Source: Aradus depressus
Lineage: Eukaryota; Arthropoda; Insecta; Hemiptera; Aradidae
NCBI GenBank assembly: GCA_963662175.1
Contig: OY759215.1
Location: forward strand, 10,901,079-10,965,078
Length of the DNA stretch: 64,000 nucleotides
Reading direction: 5' to 3'
Below, piece by piece: positions 41,000 through 51,045 of the stretch. The notes under the pieces are model-generated. The model was not told where the DNA came from. It made no database searches and saw only the letters and a program-made list of their open reading frames with translations. How positions within the stretch are numbered: the stretch's first letter is position 1; each line of letters starts with the position of its first letter. A program made the translations under genes and the position numbers.

Positions 41000-41551
41000 A
41001 ATGTGTAAGTCTTTCTAAGGAGAGGTTCAATGTATTTAGGTTCATCCTTTGTTGAATCACTTCAAGACATACAACTTCGGCAATGTATTGGGGGAGAAAA
41101 AACAAGAAGACATTAAGTTGGAGTGAAGAGGTAGATATGGGAAGGTCGGGACAGAGGCACTTCATCAGGACCAAGTTTGGAGGAGTGGAGGGTGGAGGGT
41201 GTCCCGATCTGTTATCGTCAATGAGGCAAGTTTGGACAGAATCGCAGAACCAGAGTCTTCTCCTGGGACCTCTTCCTACGTCGGCCAACTTCCCAACCCG
41301 ACCCACACACGACACACATACGTAAACACTTCAAATTATATTTAGCTTTATCACCTGCCTTTGCTTCCGAGAATTTTCTTGGAATTTTAAAAATGGTGAG
41401 CTTTCAATATAAAAAATGTTTTGAGACAATTGTTTGAAAGACCAGACACACTTCAAATTTTCTCCTTTGTTAATCCCTCTCAGCTAACAAATATCCATGG
41501 CAATATTTACCTAGGTTAAATAATTTTCTACTTAGACATATAGTAGCTATA
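41000..41551. other. No gene supported
   Basis: A 126-codon reverse frame (40935-41315) starts in unique sequence and runs into R1. It shows no recognisable domain, so I do not call it. The rest is AT-rich. Confidence 0.4.
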
Positions 41552-41564
41552 TATTGTACAATTA
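41552..41564 (+). other. SINE-A target duplication, left (13 bp)
   Basis: TATTGTACAATTA, repeated exactly at 41915-41927 after the SINE tail. Confidence 0.9.
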
Positions 41565-41914
41565 GAGGGCGCCGGTAGCTCAGTGGTATGCGTGCTTGCC
41601 TTCTGAGCTCAAGAACGTGGGTTCGTAACCCGACCGAGGCCCTTAGTTTACTTTATCTGGGAGGTAAAATAAACTTAAGCACGCCGTCCTTCGGATGGGA
41701 CGTTAGGCGATGGTCCCGAGCCTGTACGATGTCAGGTACTCGTTAAAGACCCCTCCCTAGGTGATTAAAAATTTAGGGTAGGCAAAATTTAGGACTCCCA
41801 CAGTAGAGTCGGGCTCATGTCCACCAGAGTGACGAAAGAGCGCTCTGGTAGTAGGCGATATGACCCAGTAGTTAAAGCCCGGGCATTAGTCATATAACCT
41901 AACCTAATCTAACC
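41565..41914 (+). repeat. SINE-A, full-length reference copy
   Basis: Family description. The head GAGGGCGCCGGTAGCTCAGTG holds A box TAGCTCAGTGGTATG (41576-41590) and B box GGTTCGTAACC (41620-41630), the internal RNA polymerase III promoter of tRNA-derived SINEs. A central block CCGTCCTTCGGATGGGACG and GATGTCAGGTACTCG follows, then TTTAGGGTAGGC, a CCAGAG/CTCTGG hairpin, GCCCGGGCAT, and a tail of CCTAA-like units. About 350 bp long. The exact parent tRNA is unclear. About 28 copies or pieces occur in the window. Confidence 0.95.
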
Positions 41915-41984
41915 TATTGTACAATTATGTTTATATTGTTTTTTGGAATGTTAGTTTTTGGTTTTATTTTAATTTTATTTTCTT

Positions 41985-42210
41985 GTTTTTCAAATAAGTC
42001 CACAGTTGGTTATTACCGTTAGAATATATACTTCCACCCCCCTGGTTTTACCAGAGGAAGGGGACCCTTTCACCTCAGGTACTCTTAGGTTAATATAAAT
42101 ATGTATGCCTGTCTCAATTATTGTTGAACCTTGTGCTGACGATGTCGTAAGCCGAAACCGGTACACATTTAAGTATATGTTTGTGGAATTAGACAATATA
42201 AGTGTTCAAA
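41985..42210 (+). mobile_element. F1-family fragment with hammerhead motif
   Basis: Matches the right part of F1 (30751): CCACCCCCCTGGTTTTACC, ACTCTTAGGTTAATATAAAT, and end GGAATTAGACAATATAAG then TGTTCAAAAAA. Only one arm is present. Confidence 0.65.
42132..42167 (+). ncRNA. Hammerhead motif, stem II weakened
   Basis: CUGACGA at 42136-42142, stem I UGUG/CACA, GAA box, helix III ACCGGU and H17=A all kept. In stem II GGC has become GUC, losing one pair against GCC. Confidence 0.55.
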
Positions 42211-42219
42211 AAAATATTT

Positions 42220-43245
42220 AGTTGATTTGACAATAAGATACCCGTTGGTGGTCTAATCCACTATTATTCCACATATAATGTGCGCTCCACTTCCTGTCAA
42301 TAAACCACTTCCAAGATAGTGTCAACTAACTCCCAAAACCGTAAATTATTGGTTTTACATGAGCACTATTTACGGATCCGTTGACACAAACAATGTTTAT
42401 TGTTCATAAAAAAACCCAATACTTTCCAAGTACATCCTACACTAAACTAGGAGAAGGGAGTTTTCATTGTACAAGTATATGTCTTCTTTTTACTTGTGAA
42501 GTTTTTTGAAGTTCTTCTTGGAATACATTCTTTTTCTTTTTTTCTGTTTGTTCTCTCAGTTTCTTTGTAGAAGTAGTTGAAAAGTAATTCGGACAATGGG
42601 GAGCCGACATTTGGAGAAGTAGAAACTGATTTTACAAGCAGTAATCCGGTAAAAGTACCAGGAGCTCGGGAGGGAGGCGGACTTTTAGGGAAATGAGACT
42701 CAGGAGGGATGTTGGAGTGAGAGGGGAGAGAGTGGGAGTGAGAGGGCAAAGGGGTGGGGATCAGGGGATATTTGCTGACCCCCCCAACCCCGCAACCTCA
42801 GCTATCCCAACCTTTCCTCCCTCCATCATAAATAATATTCCAACTCACAAATTTTTACACTTTTTCTCCTCCATGAGAAATACCCTTTTGAAATAAGACT
42901 AACAAGCCAACTGCGGGAAGGAGACACACTCAAGTACTTGGCCTGCTTTTACTGTGTTTACGTTAAACCATTAATTAGAAATTATACACATTGACCAATA
43001 TTGAATCTTAGAATACAAACACAAAATGAATAATAATATTTTTTAAATATATAAATGAATATAACATTCTTAATAAAATAGGTATTATTTATATTTTGTA
43101 TTTATATTTCTATAGATAAATTTACTTTCAGATATAAGATATTTTGGTGCAATCACGGGCTCCTTTCTCAGGACACGAAAGCGATATATAGAAAGAAAGA
43201 GCGAATTATACGGAAATTTATATAATTTAATTCTACGGAAATTTA
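42220..43245. other. No gene supported
   Basis: Includes a G/A-rich segment (42590-42760). Overlapping frames of 67-100 codons on both strands have no domains. Confidence 0.35.
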
Positions 43246-43249
43246 TTTT

Positions 43250-43580
43250 TCTTTCTTTGAGGCTGCTATAACTTTGGTCGTATTAGTCCTTTCTCAAACA
43301 TTGGTGATTGGAAATTTAATTAGAAACGTTATTGATAAGAACCCATTTTTCAACGGACTAACCGTTTCTGAGTAAATCAATGAACATTTTAGGACGGTTT
43401 TTGGCGTGTATCTCGCAAACGGAGCGACCTTTGAAATAAAGTATTCCCCTCATTTCAAATGTGATTTTAAGTTATCTTTACAATTTATTTTTGAAAAGAA
43501 TTTTGATTACCTAGGTCATAAATACAAGGGGTATCTTGTAAAATGTATTTACAGCGCGCACAAAGTTCCAATCACATACA
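43250..43580 (-). repeat. R2 dispersed repeat
   Basis: Reverse copy: CAACGGACTAACCGTTTCTG, AGTAAATCAATGAAC, GTGTATCTCGCAAACGG, ACCTAGGTCATAAATACAAG. Confidence 0.6.
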
Positions 43581-44134
43581 GACACACACACACACACAGA
43601 CACAGGCACAGACAGACAACATTGCGAAAATGTTCCTATTTTGGAGAGACCAGGGCTCAATATGCCTACATTTTCAAAAACATCACCCCGCTCCTATTAT
43701 GAAGAGACCGTGGCTGAGTATATGCCCACCTTTTCACAAAGATCACCCCATTAATTTTATGTTTTGGGCTCTCGTTTGGATCATACTATGTCAAAGTTTC
43801 AATATTATAGGTCATCTAGAGGCTCCTGGAGAGTGTGAAAAGACTCACACACGCACACATTAGGCTATGATGCTCTGGTAAAACATACAATTTTAGGGTT
43901 AGAAAAGGGTTCTGTTGGCCCCAGCACATAGTGTTTTTTTTTCTTGTCGGAGGAAACACAGTCTATAATAGAAGACAATTGTGTGACCTTTGTAGATGTG
44001 AAATGTCGAAAGAAGGTTAAGATGTTCTTGTTCGTAACACTGGACATAGTAATTCATCGAAGGAGTCAACTATAATATAATCAAAACAGAATTTTTCCAA
44101 AAACAAAGCAACCATTCCTCAGACCGTGTCACTT

Positions 44135-44560
44135 TTACTTCCCCAGATTAAGGAATTAGTTACGAACAAGTTTCAAAATTTTCAAACAAAATTTCATGTT
44201 TTCCGAGCCCCTGATCTCAAAAATAAAAAAAAACTCCTGTCTGTCCTCCTGGGAGACGATAACTCCCGAAAGAATGAATTTATCAACACTAAATTTGCTG
44301 AATGTATCCAGCAGCCCATAAGGACGATACCTACTGACTTGGATACAATTTGGCCAAAGAGACGTGGAGGATCAGTGGGGTGGCTTAACACAAAATTTTA
44401 ATAACTGCCGATCTAATGAATGTGTTGACACGAAATTGCATGCGTAAATTCAAAACTGCCTACGGACGACACATTTTAATTTTCAACATAATCAGCAGAA
44501 AGGAAGGGGATATCAGAGGTGGGGCTCAATTCAAAACTTCATTAACTGCTGAGTGAGGAG
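44135..44560 (-). repeat. R1 family, long copy
   Basis: TTTTACTTCCCCAG at the left, TTCATGTTTTCCGAGCCCC, then two modules separated by TAATAACTGCCGATCTAATG. The 91-codon frame inside is not a gene. Confidence 0.6.
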
Positions 44561-44887
44561 GCTCCGGCTAGCAATATAACGCACCCATTGGTAGGCCTTG
44601 CTAATCATGCGTTGCAGCGCCCTACATCGTGCATGTTAGGAGGCCCATGGCGTTGAAATTGGCTGTTGTCCTTTCCTTAATGACACCTACCTGGGTTGTC
44701 ACTTTCAGGCCCGGCGCAATCCATACCCCTCGTTACTTCGATCCCTGCCAATGTAATGAATAGAATAGAATGGTTTTTAAAGAAGAAAAATAACATCATT
44801 CCAAGAAATATACAAAGAAAAAAACACTTAGTCAGTCATTTAGGCCGTCAGTCGGAGTTGGCATTACAGATATTTGATAATGAAGAA

Positions 44888-44898
44888 CAAAAAATATC
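44888..44898 (+). other. LINE target duplication, left (11 bp)
   Basis: CAAAAAATATC, repeated exactly at 45942-45952. Confidence 0.85.
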
Positions 44899-45941
44899 TT
44901 CTTCTTCTTCCTGTGGCGCTACGGTCCTGAAAGAACCCGGGCCCCCGTCACAATCCTCCTCCTTTCGTCTCGATCCAAAGCCTTCTCCCTCCATCCTCTG
45001 AAGCCCAACACTCGGAGGTCCGCCTCGACGTCGTCCAGCCACCGGAGTCTGGGTCTTCCTCTTCTCCTGGCACCGCCTGGCCTACCGTAGAGGGCTTGTT
45101 TAGGGAGTCTTCCTCCTTCCATTCTCTCTACGTGGCCCAACCAACGTAATCTCGCCTGCTTGATCATGGATACCAGGTCGGGTTCCCCGTAGAGGTCTCT
45201 CAACTCTCTGTTCTTCCGGATACGCCGTCTGCCGTTCTCGGAAACAGGTCCATAAATCTTTCTGAGTACTTTGCGTTTCCACAGTAGCAGAGTCTCTTCA
45301 TTTTCTTTTGTCAACGCCCAAGTTTCACCAGTGTAAGTTAAAATTGGACGGACAATGGTTTTATAGACTATTAGCTTGGCCCTCCACGTTAATGTGCGGA
45401 ATTTGACTATTCTTTGGACCGCAAATAGACATCTATTCCCTGCAGCAATGCGTGCTCTTATTTCGTGGCTAACTTTATTATCTTCTGTGATCAGAGCCCC
45501 GAGATATTTGAATTCCTTGACTACTGGAAATTGGTGCTCATTGATAGAAATCACCTCAGGAGCGTCTTGCAGAGGGTTCCGTGAGGTCTTCATGTACACG
45601 GTCTTATTTACATTCAAATGAAGACCACGTTTCTCTGCTTCTCCTCCGAATTCCTGTAGAGCCCCGGCCAATGCTGCTATTGTGCGTGCTGTGACCACCA
45701 TGTCATCAGCATACCCCATATGCTGCGTCAGGCGGTTATAAATAGTTCCTCCCGGATTTGTCCGGATGGCCCTAACAGCTCTTTCTTGAGTCAGGTTGAA
45801 CAGAACAGGTGAGATTGGGTCTCCCTGTCTCAGTCCATTGCTCACCTCAAACTGTTCATATGTCTTATTTTGCAGCTTCACCCGACACTTTGAGCCCCCG
45901 AGAGACATTCTCACAAGTCTAACCAACTTCCCTGGAATTCC
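44899..45941 (-). mobile_element. Young 5'-truncated LINE insertion
   Basis: 1,043-bp insertion on the minus strand, flanked by a perfect 11-bp duplication. It ends with an (AAG)4-type tail (44899-44910 on +). 5' truncation, target duplication and simple-repeat tail are the three marks of target-primed reverse transcription. The uninterrupted reading frame indicates recent insertion. Confidence 0.9.
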
Positions 45942-45944
45942 CAA
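44919..45944 (-). CDS. LINE reverse transcriptase, C-terminal two-thirds
   Basis: 341 codons without interruption. RT motifs: GLRQGDPISPVLF at 37-49, catalytic YADD at 78-81, then FKYLGALIT at 145-153 and the thumb motif YKTIVRPILTYTGETWAL at 194-211. The tail RLRWLGHVERM (265-275) and RRRGRPRLRWLDDV (293-306) is the arginine-rich C-terminus common in insect RTE/Jockey-like LINEs. I cannot fix the clade. The apparent start codon lies in the target duplication, so the real N-terminus (endonuclease and first RT motifs) was lost by 5' truncation. The stop TAG is at 44919-44921, followed by a ~10-bp 3' UTR and the tail. Confidence 0.9.
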   Translation of the reverse strand: MGIPGKLVRLVRMSLGGSKCRVKLQNKTYEQFEVSNGLRQGDPISPVLFNLTQERAVRAIRTNPGGTIYNRLTQHMGYADDMVVTARTIAALAGALQEFGGEAEKRGLHLNVNKTVYMKTSRNPLQDAPEVISINEHQFPVVKEFKYLGALITEDNKVSHEIRARIAAGNRCLFAVQRIVKFRTLTWRAKLIVYKTIVRPILTYTGETWALTKENEETLLLWKRKVLRKIYGPVSENGRRRIRKNRELRDLYGEPDLVSMIKQARLRWLGHVERMEGGRLPKQALYGRPGGARRRGRPRLRWLDDVEADLRVLGFRGWREKALDRDERRRIVTGARVLSGP

Positions 45945-46094
45945 AAAATATCAGCTTATATAAATAAATGAAGAGAATAAATAATCATCGTTAGATTCTT
46001 TAAAAAAAAATATATATATATGTAAACATAAAACACACAAAAATAATAATGCGAATAATGAGAAAATAAAATAAAGACAAGAAACCAAATAAAA

Positions 46095-46684
46095 TTAACT
46101 AAACAACATGGCGGGTAAATGGTAATAGTCATAAATTACATGAAGGAAGGAGGTTTCATTGGAATTAAATTCCCGAATTAACATATTTCTATATTTAGTT
46201 GCAGCCCTTGCGTAGTTATAGATCAGATTCCAGTTTTTCCCATTCAGAAAAGCGATGAGTTCCCCTCTCTCTAGGGTAGGTTTGCCCAGCCACCTCTGTC
46301 TGGCCTCTCTAAGGACGGGACATACCCCAACAGGTCCTCCACCTCCCTCAGGTTACAGAGCGAACAAAGGAATTGCTCTTCTCTCCTGCTCACGTTGAAG
46401 TTCAGGTATAGCAACTGTCCCCTAAGCTTCATTATAGTACGCATCAAGCATAATTTGTTTCCATCTTTAATGTAGTGATTCTCCCCCAAATCAAAATTGA
46501 GATCCTTATACAGACCATGAGAACGTGAGCTGGATGCTTCATTAAACAAGTCATTTTTAAAACCCCTTTCTACATTATCCAGTAACGTTTCTATACAAAT
46601 TCTACTCTTATCAGGATTCAGATATTGGTGAACTTGGATATTGTGTTTATTACACAAATCTACATATTCCTTGTTCCGAAACAT
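46095..46684 (-). pseudogene. C-terminal fragment of a second LINE-like protein, frameshifted
   Basis: The first part (46684 to about 46320) reads SRSHGLYKDLNFDLGEN, MKLRGQLLYLNFNVSRREEQ and FLCSLCNLREVED, where CxxC begins a zinc-binding motif. Near 46318 a frame change is needed. The other frame continues VCPVLREARQRWLG, LNGKNWNLIYNYARAATKYR and ends PAMLFS with a TAA at 46095-46097. The arrangement CSLC...CP then W/L-rich tail resembles the zinc-binding region after the RT domain in several LINE families. The ATG-initiated 137-codon frame is thus not a complete gene. Upstream RT domains are absent, and the frame is open only to about 46715. Confidence 0.6.
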
Positions 46685-46734
46685 TTTCGCTTTAATTATT
46701 TCTTCAAGTAGAAGTAATTAAAGCCAATGTGATG

Positions 46735-46870
46735 AAAGTAACAACCAGTTAGTATGAGGGTTCAGAAGTCCTTACGTAAGTCAACTATTAATATTTAAGT
46801 CAAATGGTCACTTGGTTTTGGAGGGAGAGCGAACACTTGAATTATATTGCTGGTGAGTCATCGGCTATTT
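46735..46870 (-). repeat. R1 family, left end
   Basis: TTAGTATGAGGGTTCAG, CACTTGGTTTTGGAGGGAGAG, then TTGCTGGTGAGTCATCGGC. Confidence 0.55.
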
Positions 46871-47455
46871 GTCAGTTATGAGGAGCCATCTAAGTGAACC
46901 ATGGAGGTCCCATACGGCTCTCAGGCTGTTGTACCCTTCTCTTCAGATGAGCTTTGACCAGCTCTGTGCCCTTCTGAAGCCAGGGGGGTTGGTTACATAC
47001 CTACCCCTTTGACCAGGAATGCTTACTACCTCGGCGAGAAAATTGGTTTCCAGTTAACCCAAATGGAATAATCTTACCCACAGTCTCCTACCTTTGTGGC
47101 CTCTCTCCTTAATGATTTTTTTTCTCTACCTTCCCCTTTTTAACAATATTCTTGGAGAGCTATTCCGATCCGTATCATACTTTGATATTACTCCATATTA
47201 GTTGTTTTGGAGGCACAACATTCCATGCTCGTTTCATCCTGTTCAAATATTCTGTACATTGAAAATAATTAGAAATTGGATCACTTATCGATTAGTAGAT
47301 AAGCAAATGTCCCTATAGAAGTTGATCAAGTTGAGAAATTCGTTTCTCGACATTACACCGATTTAATTGGTTAATAAATTTTAAATTCTGAATACACTTC
47401 TGCGATCTGTGTCGATACCGTGGGAAGCTAATTAAATAAATAGAAACAAAGGACT
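46871..47455. other. No gene seen
   Basis: Unassigned mixed-composition sequence. Confidence 0.35.
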
Positions 47456-47459
47456 TGTT

Positions 47460-47660
47460 TAACTTTTGTATTGTCTAATTCCACGTGTACAAAGTTCAAA
47501 AGTGACATTTAAGTTTGCTAAGTTGTCATGCTTATATAATCCACGAGTTACCTGAGGCTGTGACAACTTGCCTTGTACCCAATCCATGGGGGGAGGGGGG
47601 TGGAGTTCTGCTTTAACATAATACTTACAAATACTTGAGTTGTCAATAATATAATAAAAT
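47460..47660. repeat. F4-family half-element
   Basis: TTGTATTGTCTAATTCCACG, GACATTTAAGTTTGCTAAG, TTGTCATGC and GAGTTACCTGAGGCTGTG match the left part of the foldback at 19820. The hammerhead part is missing. Confidence 0.5.
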
Positions 47661-47783
47661 AAAGAAAATACAATAATAAAATCAAAAAATCTAATAGTGA
47701 AAAATTAAAAAAAAAAAATAAATAATGAGGTATATAGTAGAATATATTCTAAGAACATAGTATTTATAAGAAACAAGTGAAGA

Positions 47784-47795
47784 AACACTTTATAA
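47784..47795 (+). other. SINE-A target duplication, left (12 bp)
   Basis: AACACTTTATAA, repeated exactly at 48143-48154. Confidence 0.9.
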
Positions 47796-48142
47796 GAGGG
47801 CGCCGGTAGCTCAGTGGTATGCGTGCTTGACTTCTGAGCTCAAGGTTGTGGGTTCGTAGCCCGACCGAGGCCCTTAGTTTATTTTATCTGGGAGGTAAAA
47901 TAAACTTAAGCACGCCGTCCTTCGGATGGGACGTTAAGCGATGGTCCCGAGCCTGTACGATGTCAGGTACTCGTTAAAGACCCCTACCCTAGATGAATTA
48001 AAATTTAGGGTAGGCAAAATTTAGGACTCCCACAGTAGAGTCGGGCTCATGTCCACCAGAGTGACGAAAGAGCGCTCTGGTAGTAGGCGAAATGACCTCG
48101 TAGTTAAAGCCCGGGCATGAGTCATAAAACCTAACCTAACCT
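47796..48142 (+). repeat. SINE-A, full length, CCTAA tail, young
   Basis: Complete head, body and tail with three CCTAA units. Very close to the copies at 36987, 41565 and 53066 by eye, so they form one recent subfamily. Confidence 0.95.
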
Positions 48143-48437
48143 AACACTTTATAATAATAATATACATACAATATATTTTATTACCTTAGTGGCATTTTTA
48201 ATTAAATTCATAACTATTTTTTATTAGTAGTATATAAGCATTTTTCTTTTCTTTTTGTATTTCGATAATATGTCATATACCTCTTATTTCTTATACATAT
48301 GTTGTCTGAAGAGGGACATAACAGGGACTGGCCCATCAAAAGGACACTAAGTGTTCCGGCATCTAAATGAGGACAATTATTTACTTACTTATTTACATTG
48401 TCATGGGGACAATAGTTGATTCGAAATACGAGTATAT

Positions 48438-48692
48438 ATGAAGTGGCCATAATAGGACTTTCTCATAGCAGCTACGTTTGTACAGTTTTTCTCCCTCCCC
48501 CTCCTCAACCTTAAACTCATTTCATACTTGCATTACTGGATATGCCAAAGTAATGAGTTGGCTTCAGCGGTTTTCTTTGTTTCATTGTACAGCGAAGTTC
48601 GGGGAGTGACTTTCATATATCCAGTAATACCAGTATGAAATGAATTTGAGAGGGGGAAGGGGAGTGAGAGTGATCTGTACCAAGATGGCTTA
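48438..48692. mobile_element. Hairpin MITE, complete copy
   Basis: Left TGGCCATAATAGGACTTTC, C/T-rich arm, TTTCATACTTGCATTACTGG, middle GTAATGAGTTGGCTTCAGCGG, then the complementary right arm through CCAGTAATACCAGTATGAAA to the far end. Confidence 0.7.
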
Positions 48693-48794
48693 TAATAATT
48701 ATATAATTGTTTATATTATATAAAATTATATATTATATAATTGTAGGAATATTGAGGGTCAGTCAAAGATGGAAAAAAAAAACACTATTCAGAT

Positions 48795-48831
48795 GCCAAC
48801 GTTTCGATATATTTTATATCATCATCAGGGC
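48795..48831 (-). ncRNA. Hammerhead ribozyme motif, solo
   Basis: Reverse strand: stem I GCC/GGC, CUGAUGA (complement of 48822-48828), extra U, long stem II GAUAUA-AAA-UAUAUC, GAA, helix III ACGU, H17=U before GGC. All core positions are kept. No inverted partner was found nearby. Confidence 0.65.
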
Positions 48832-48939
48832 TATGAATAAGCAGGGTTGGGGAGAAGACATGTACACTGGATGGAGTCTTACATTGCAATGACATCATTG
48901 ATGTCACACTGGGAAGTGTATGGGGTGTGAGGGAGGAGT

Positions 48940-48962
48940 GGGGGGGGGGGGGGGGGGGGGGG
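48940..48962 (+). repeat. Poly-G run (23 G)
   Basis: Uninterrupted G run, G-quadruplex capable. Length may be unreliable. Confidence 0.9.
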
Positions 48963-49247
48963 TCCTGCCTTAAAAGAAAATCTATAAATAATTATGAATA
49001 CATAATATATATAAAAAATAAGGACTGTATGACATAATATCGAAGTACAAGAAGAAAATAAAATTCGTACATACATACTCTTTATAGTAAAAACACTTTA
49101 AATATTATCATATATTTATGCAACCTGTGAAATTAACGTGTAACTAATTCTCATCTGCCATGTTCACCCTATTGCAATTAGGTTAGTAATTGGACTGTAA
49201 AGGCTGCTTATAAATCAATGATCGTGTAACCTTCATGACAAATATAT

Positions 49248-49430
49248 GAGGGCACCGGTAGCGTGGTAGCCTATCGCCGATCGCGGGTTCAAAATCCCGC
49301 TCTTAGGTTCTTTATTTATGTGGGAGGTGAAAAACCTTGATCACACCGTGCTTCGGGTAGGACGTTGTTGATCCCGAGCCTATGGGGTGTCAGATATTCG
49401 TTAGCCCGGGCATGAGTATACCAACTAATA
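49248..49430 (+). repeat. SINE-A, old and heavily deleted
   Basis: GAGGGCACCGGTAGC, B box GGGTTCAAAATCC, GTGCTTCGGGTAGGACG, GGGCATGAGTATACCAACT. Multiple deletions. Confidence 0.8.
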
Positions 49431-49870
49431 AAACTATGACGTCATGTAGAATCATTCAGACTATTTGGACTGAAAGTAATGCCATCTACAGGAGAAGAGT
49501 GGAACGTTGGTCCGTAACATTTAGCAAGCAATAACATTTGCATTTGAGCCCATTGAAATAAATGAGGTGTCGATGGATGCTTGTTTTCAATGGCCCTGGA
49601 AGGTTATGGATGGCTACATCGAAACTACCTGGCTATCCTTCCAAACAATTCAATTTTATTGCTCCAGGACTGTCGAGTTATGTATTTTGAAAAATCCCGT
49701 TTTTGTTTAATTGGCTTTTGTCTATTAGACTGTTTTTAACATAAATGTTCTCAGTAAATGCACAATACTGCATATAATATCTTGATTTTGTGACTACGGA
49801 TATCATTTACGGAACAGGATAAAGGAATATACACACACTAAATGAATATACACTCCACACACTACTTGTC
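49431..49870. other. No gene seen
   Basis: Unassigned AT-rich sequence. Confidence 0.35.
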
Positions 49871-49898
49871 AATATTTTCACTATATTGGTCAAAATTA

Positions 49899-49936
49899 CA
49901 CGACTGTAGTTTCGCCTGTTACGGCATCATCAAGTG
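49899..49936 (-). ncRNA. Hammerhead-like motif with U in place of C3 (F3 left)
   Basis: Stem I CAC/GUG, UUGAUGA, extra U, stem II GCC/GGC, GAA, C17. The universally conserved first C of CUGANGA is U. Confidence 0.5.
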
Positions 49937-50025
49937 AACTAAATAGATATTACTACTGAACTAACACAAGGCAGGACACACAAGGTCCTGCCTTGTGTTA
50001 GTTCAGTAGTAATCTATGTTTAGTT

Positions 50026-50063
50026 CACTTGATGATGCCGTAACAGGCGAAACTATAGTCGTG
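50026..50063 (+). ncRNA. Hammerhead-like motif with U in place of C3 (F3 right)
   Basis: CAC (50026-50028) with GUG (50061-50063). UUGAUGA at 50029-50035, GAA at 50049-50051, helix III ACUAUAGU, C17 at 50060 giving a GUC triplet. Same C3-to-U change as the left arm. Confidence 0.5.
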
Positions 50064-50739
50064 TAATTTTGACCAATATAGTGAATTATGAATTTTCACA
50101 AAGTAGACCTGGAATCAGTTCAATACTTAAAATCATTTACGGAGTTAATTTTCAATTTTGTAGATAATCCAACAGGAAATTTAGGAATCATCCAAATGAC
50201 AATTTATCGGCGCCGTTTTTCTAAGACGGCAGATTTTTTCGCTCAGCATTCTTCATTTTCTCCATAAAAGTGTGAATAAATAATGATTTAGTTTGCATAT
50301 ATTCACATGTGAGTTTATATGGTCATTTGAGCCCACTTTTTGAGTAAGATAAGCACCAGAGGCCCATCACCATTCACAGATCGTAAAGGCGAGTGTTGAT
50401 GGCCTAGGGACTCCGGTGAGATAACCTTTTTGCTACCTTCCATAGCATAGAAATAGCCCTCTTTAGCCATCTCTTAGAGATAGCTGTTAGGGACCCTCCT
50501 ATTTAGCATTTTTTATTAGACCAGTCTGTATCAGTTCGTATCTGTAGCAAAAAAGTTCTGTTCGTTCACCTCTAATTTTCTGGAGCATTAGTTGATTACA
50601 TTATCTGGGTGAAGTTATACTGGCTCTATTCAGAGATGATATTCAACTTCTTATATGGTGAGAGGTAACTGGAATAAGATGAGTTTTATTTACATAGTCT
50701 AGAACTTGGTGAGGATTCCAGGACTCCAAGATGTTGGAG

Positions 50740-51045
50740 GACCCATCCTCTAGCTCGCTCGCCTCTTCGGTAATAACAGGAGTCCTCACAGGACACGTTC
50801 CGTTCAATAACCAACCTACACACAGCAAGAGTCAAGGACAATGGCACTTGTGACAGATGTGAGAAGAAAATGGGGTCGCGGCTCACTTCCTGGGCAAATG
50901 CTCGTATCCTGATTCCACATTTTCATAGAGGAAGATTTATTAATATGTGATCATAGAGGAAGATTTTAGAAGACTGGACCATGGGAGCATTCTCAGATTC
51001 ATTAAGGAAACTGGGGACTTGGCATTGGTAGTGTAAACGACTAGA
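50740..51045 (+). pseudogene. Decayed LINE C-terminal remnant
   Basis: Reads VLTGHVPFNN, then in the next frame LHTARVKDNGTCDRCEKKM, then HFLGKC, and farther on LRFIKETGDLA before a stop. The order TGH..NNHLH, CxxC, HFL..C, LRFIK.T matches the segment after RNase H in many insect LINEs. At least two frameshifts. Confidence 0.5.

Larger units (their letters stand above)
49877..50085. mobile_element. F3: near-perfect palindrome with inverted hammerhead-like motifs
   Basis: Arms of about 100 bp (TTCACTATATTGGTC...AAGGCAGGAC and GTCCTGCCTT...GACCAATATAGTGAA) around a 7- to 8-bp centre. Each arm contains UUGAUGA-U-GCC-GUAACA-GGC-GAA plus ACUAUAGU (right) or ACUACAGU (left), then C. The near identity of the arms suggests a recent origin or ongoing correction. 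Confidence 0.7.

Noticed and set aside
41565..41640. tRNA genes at SINE heads
   Set aside because: The heads have A and B boxes but always continue into the same body and tail, are flanked by target duplications, and do not form a convincing anticodon stem.
42447..42749. 100-codon reverse frame
   Set aside because: Low-complexity proline/serine reading of a G/A-rich tract, with no conserved features.
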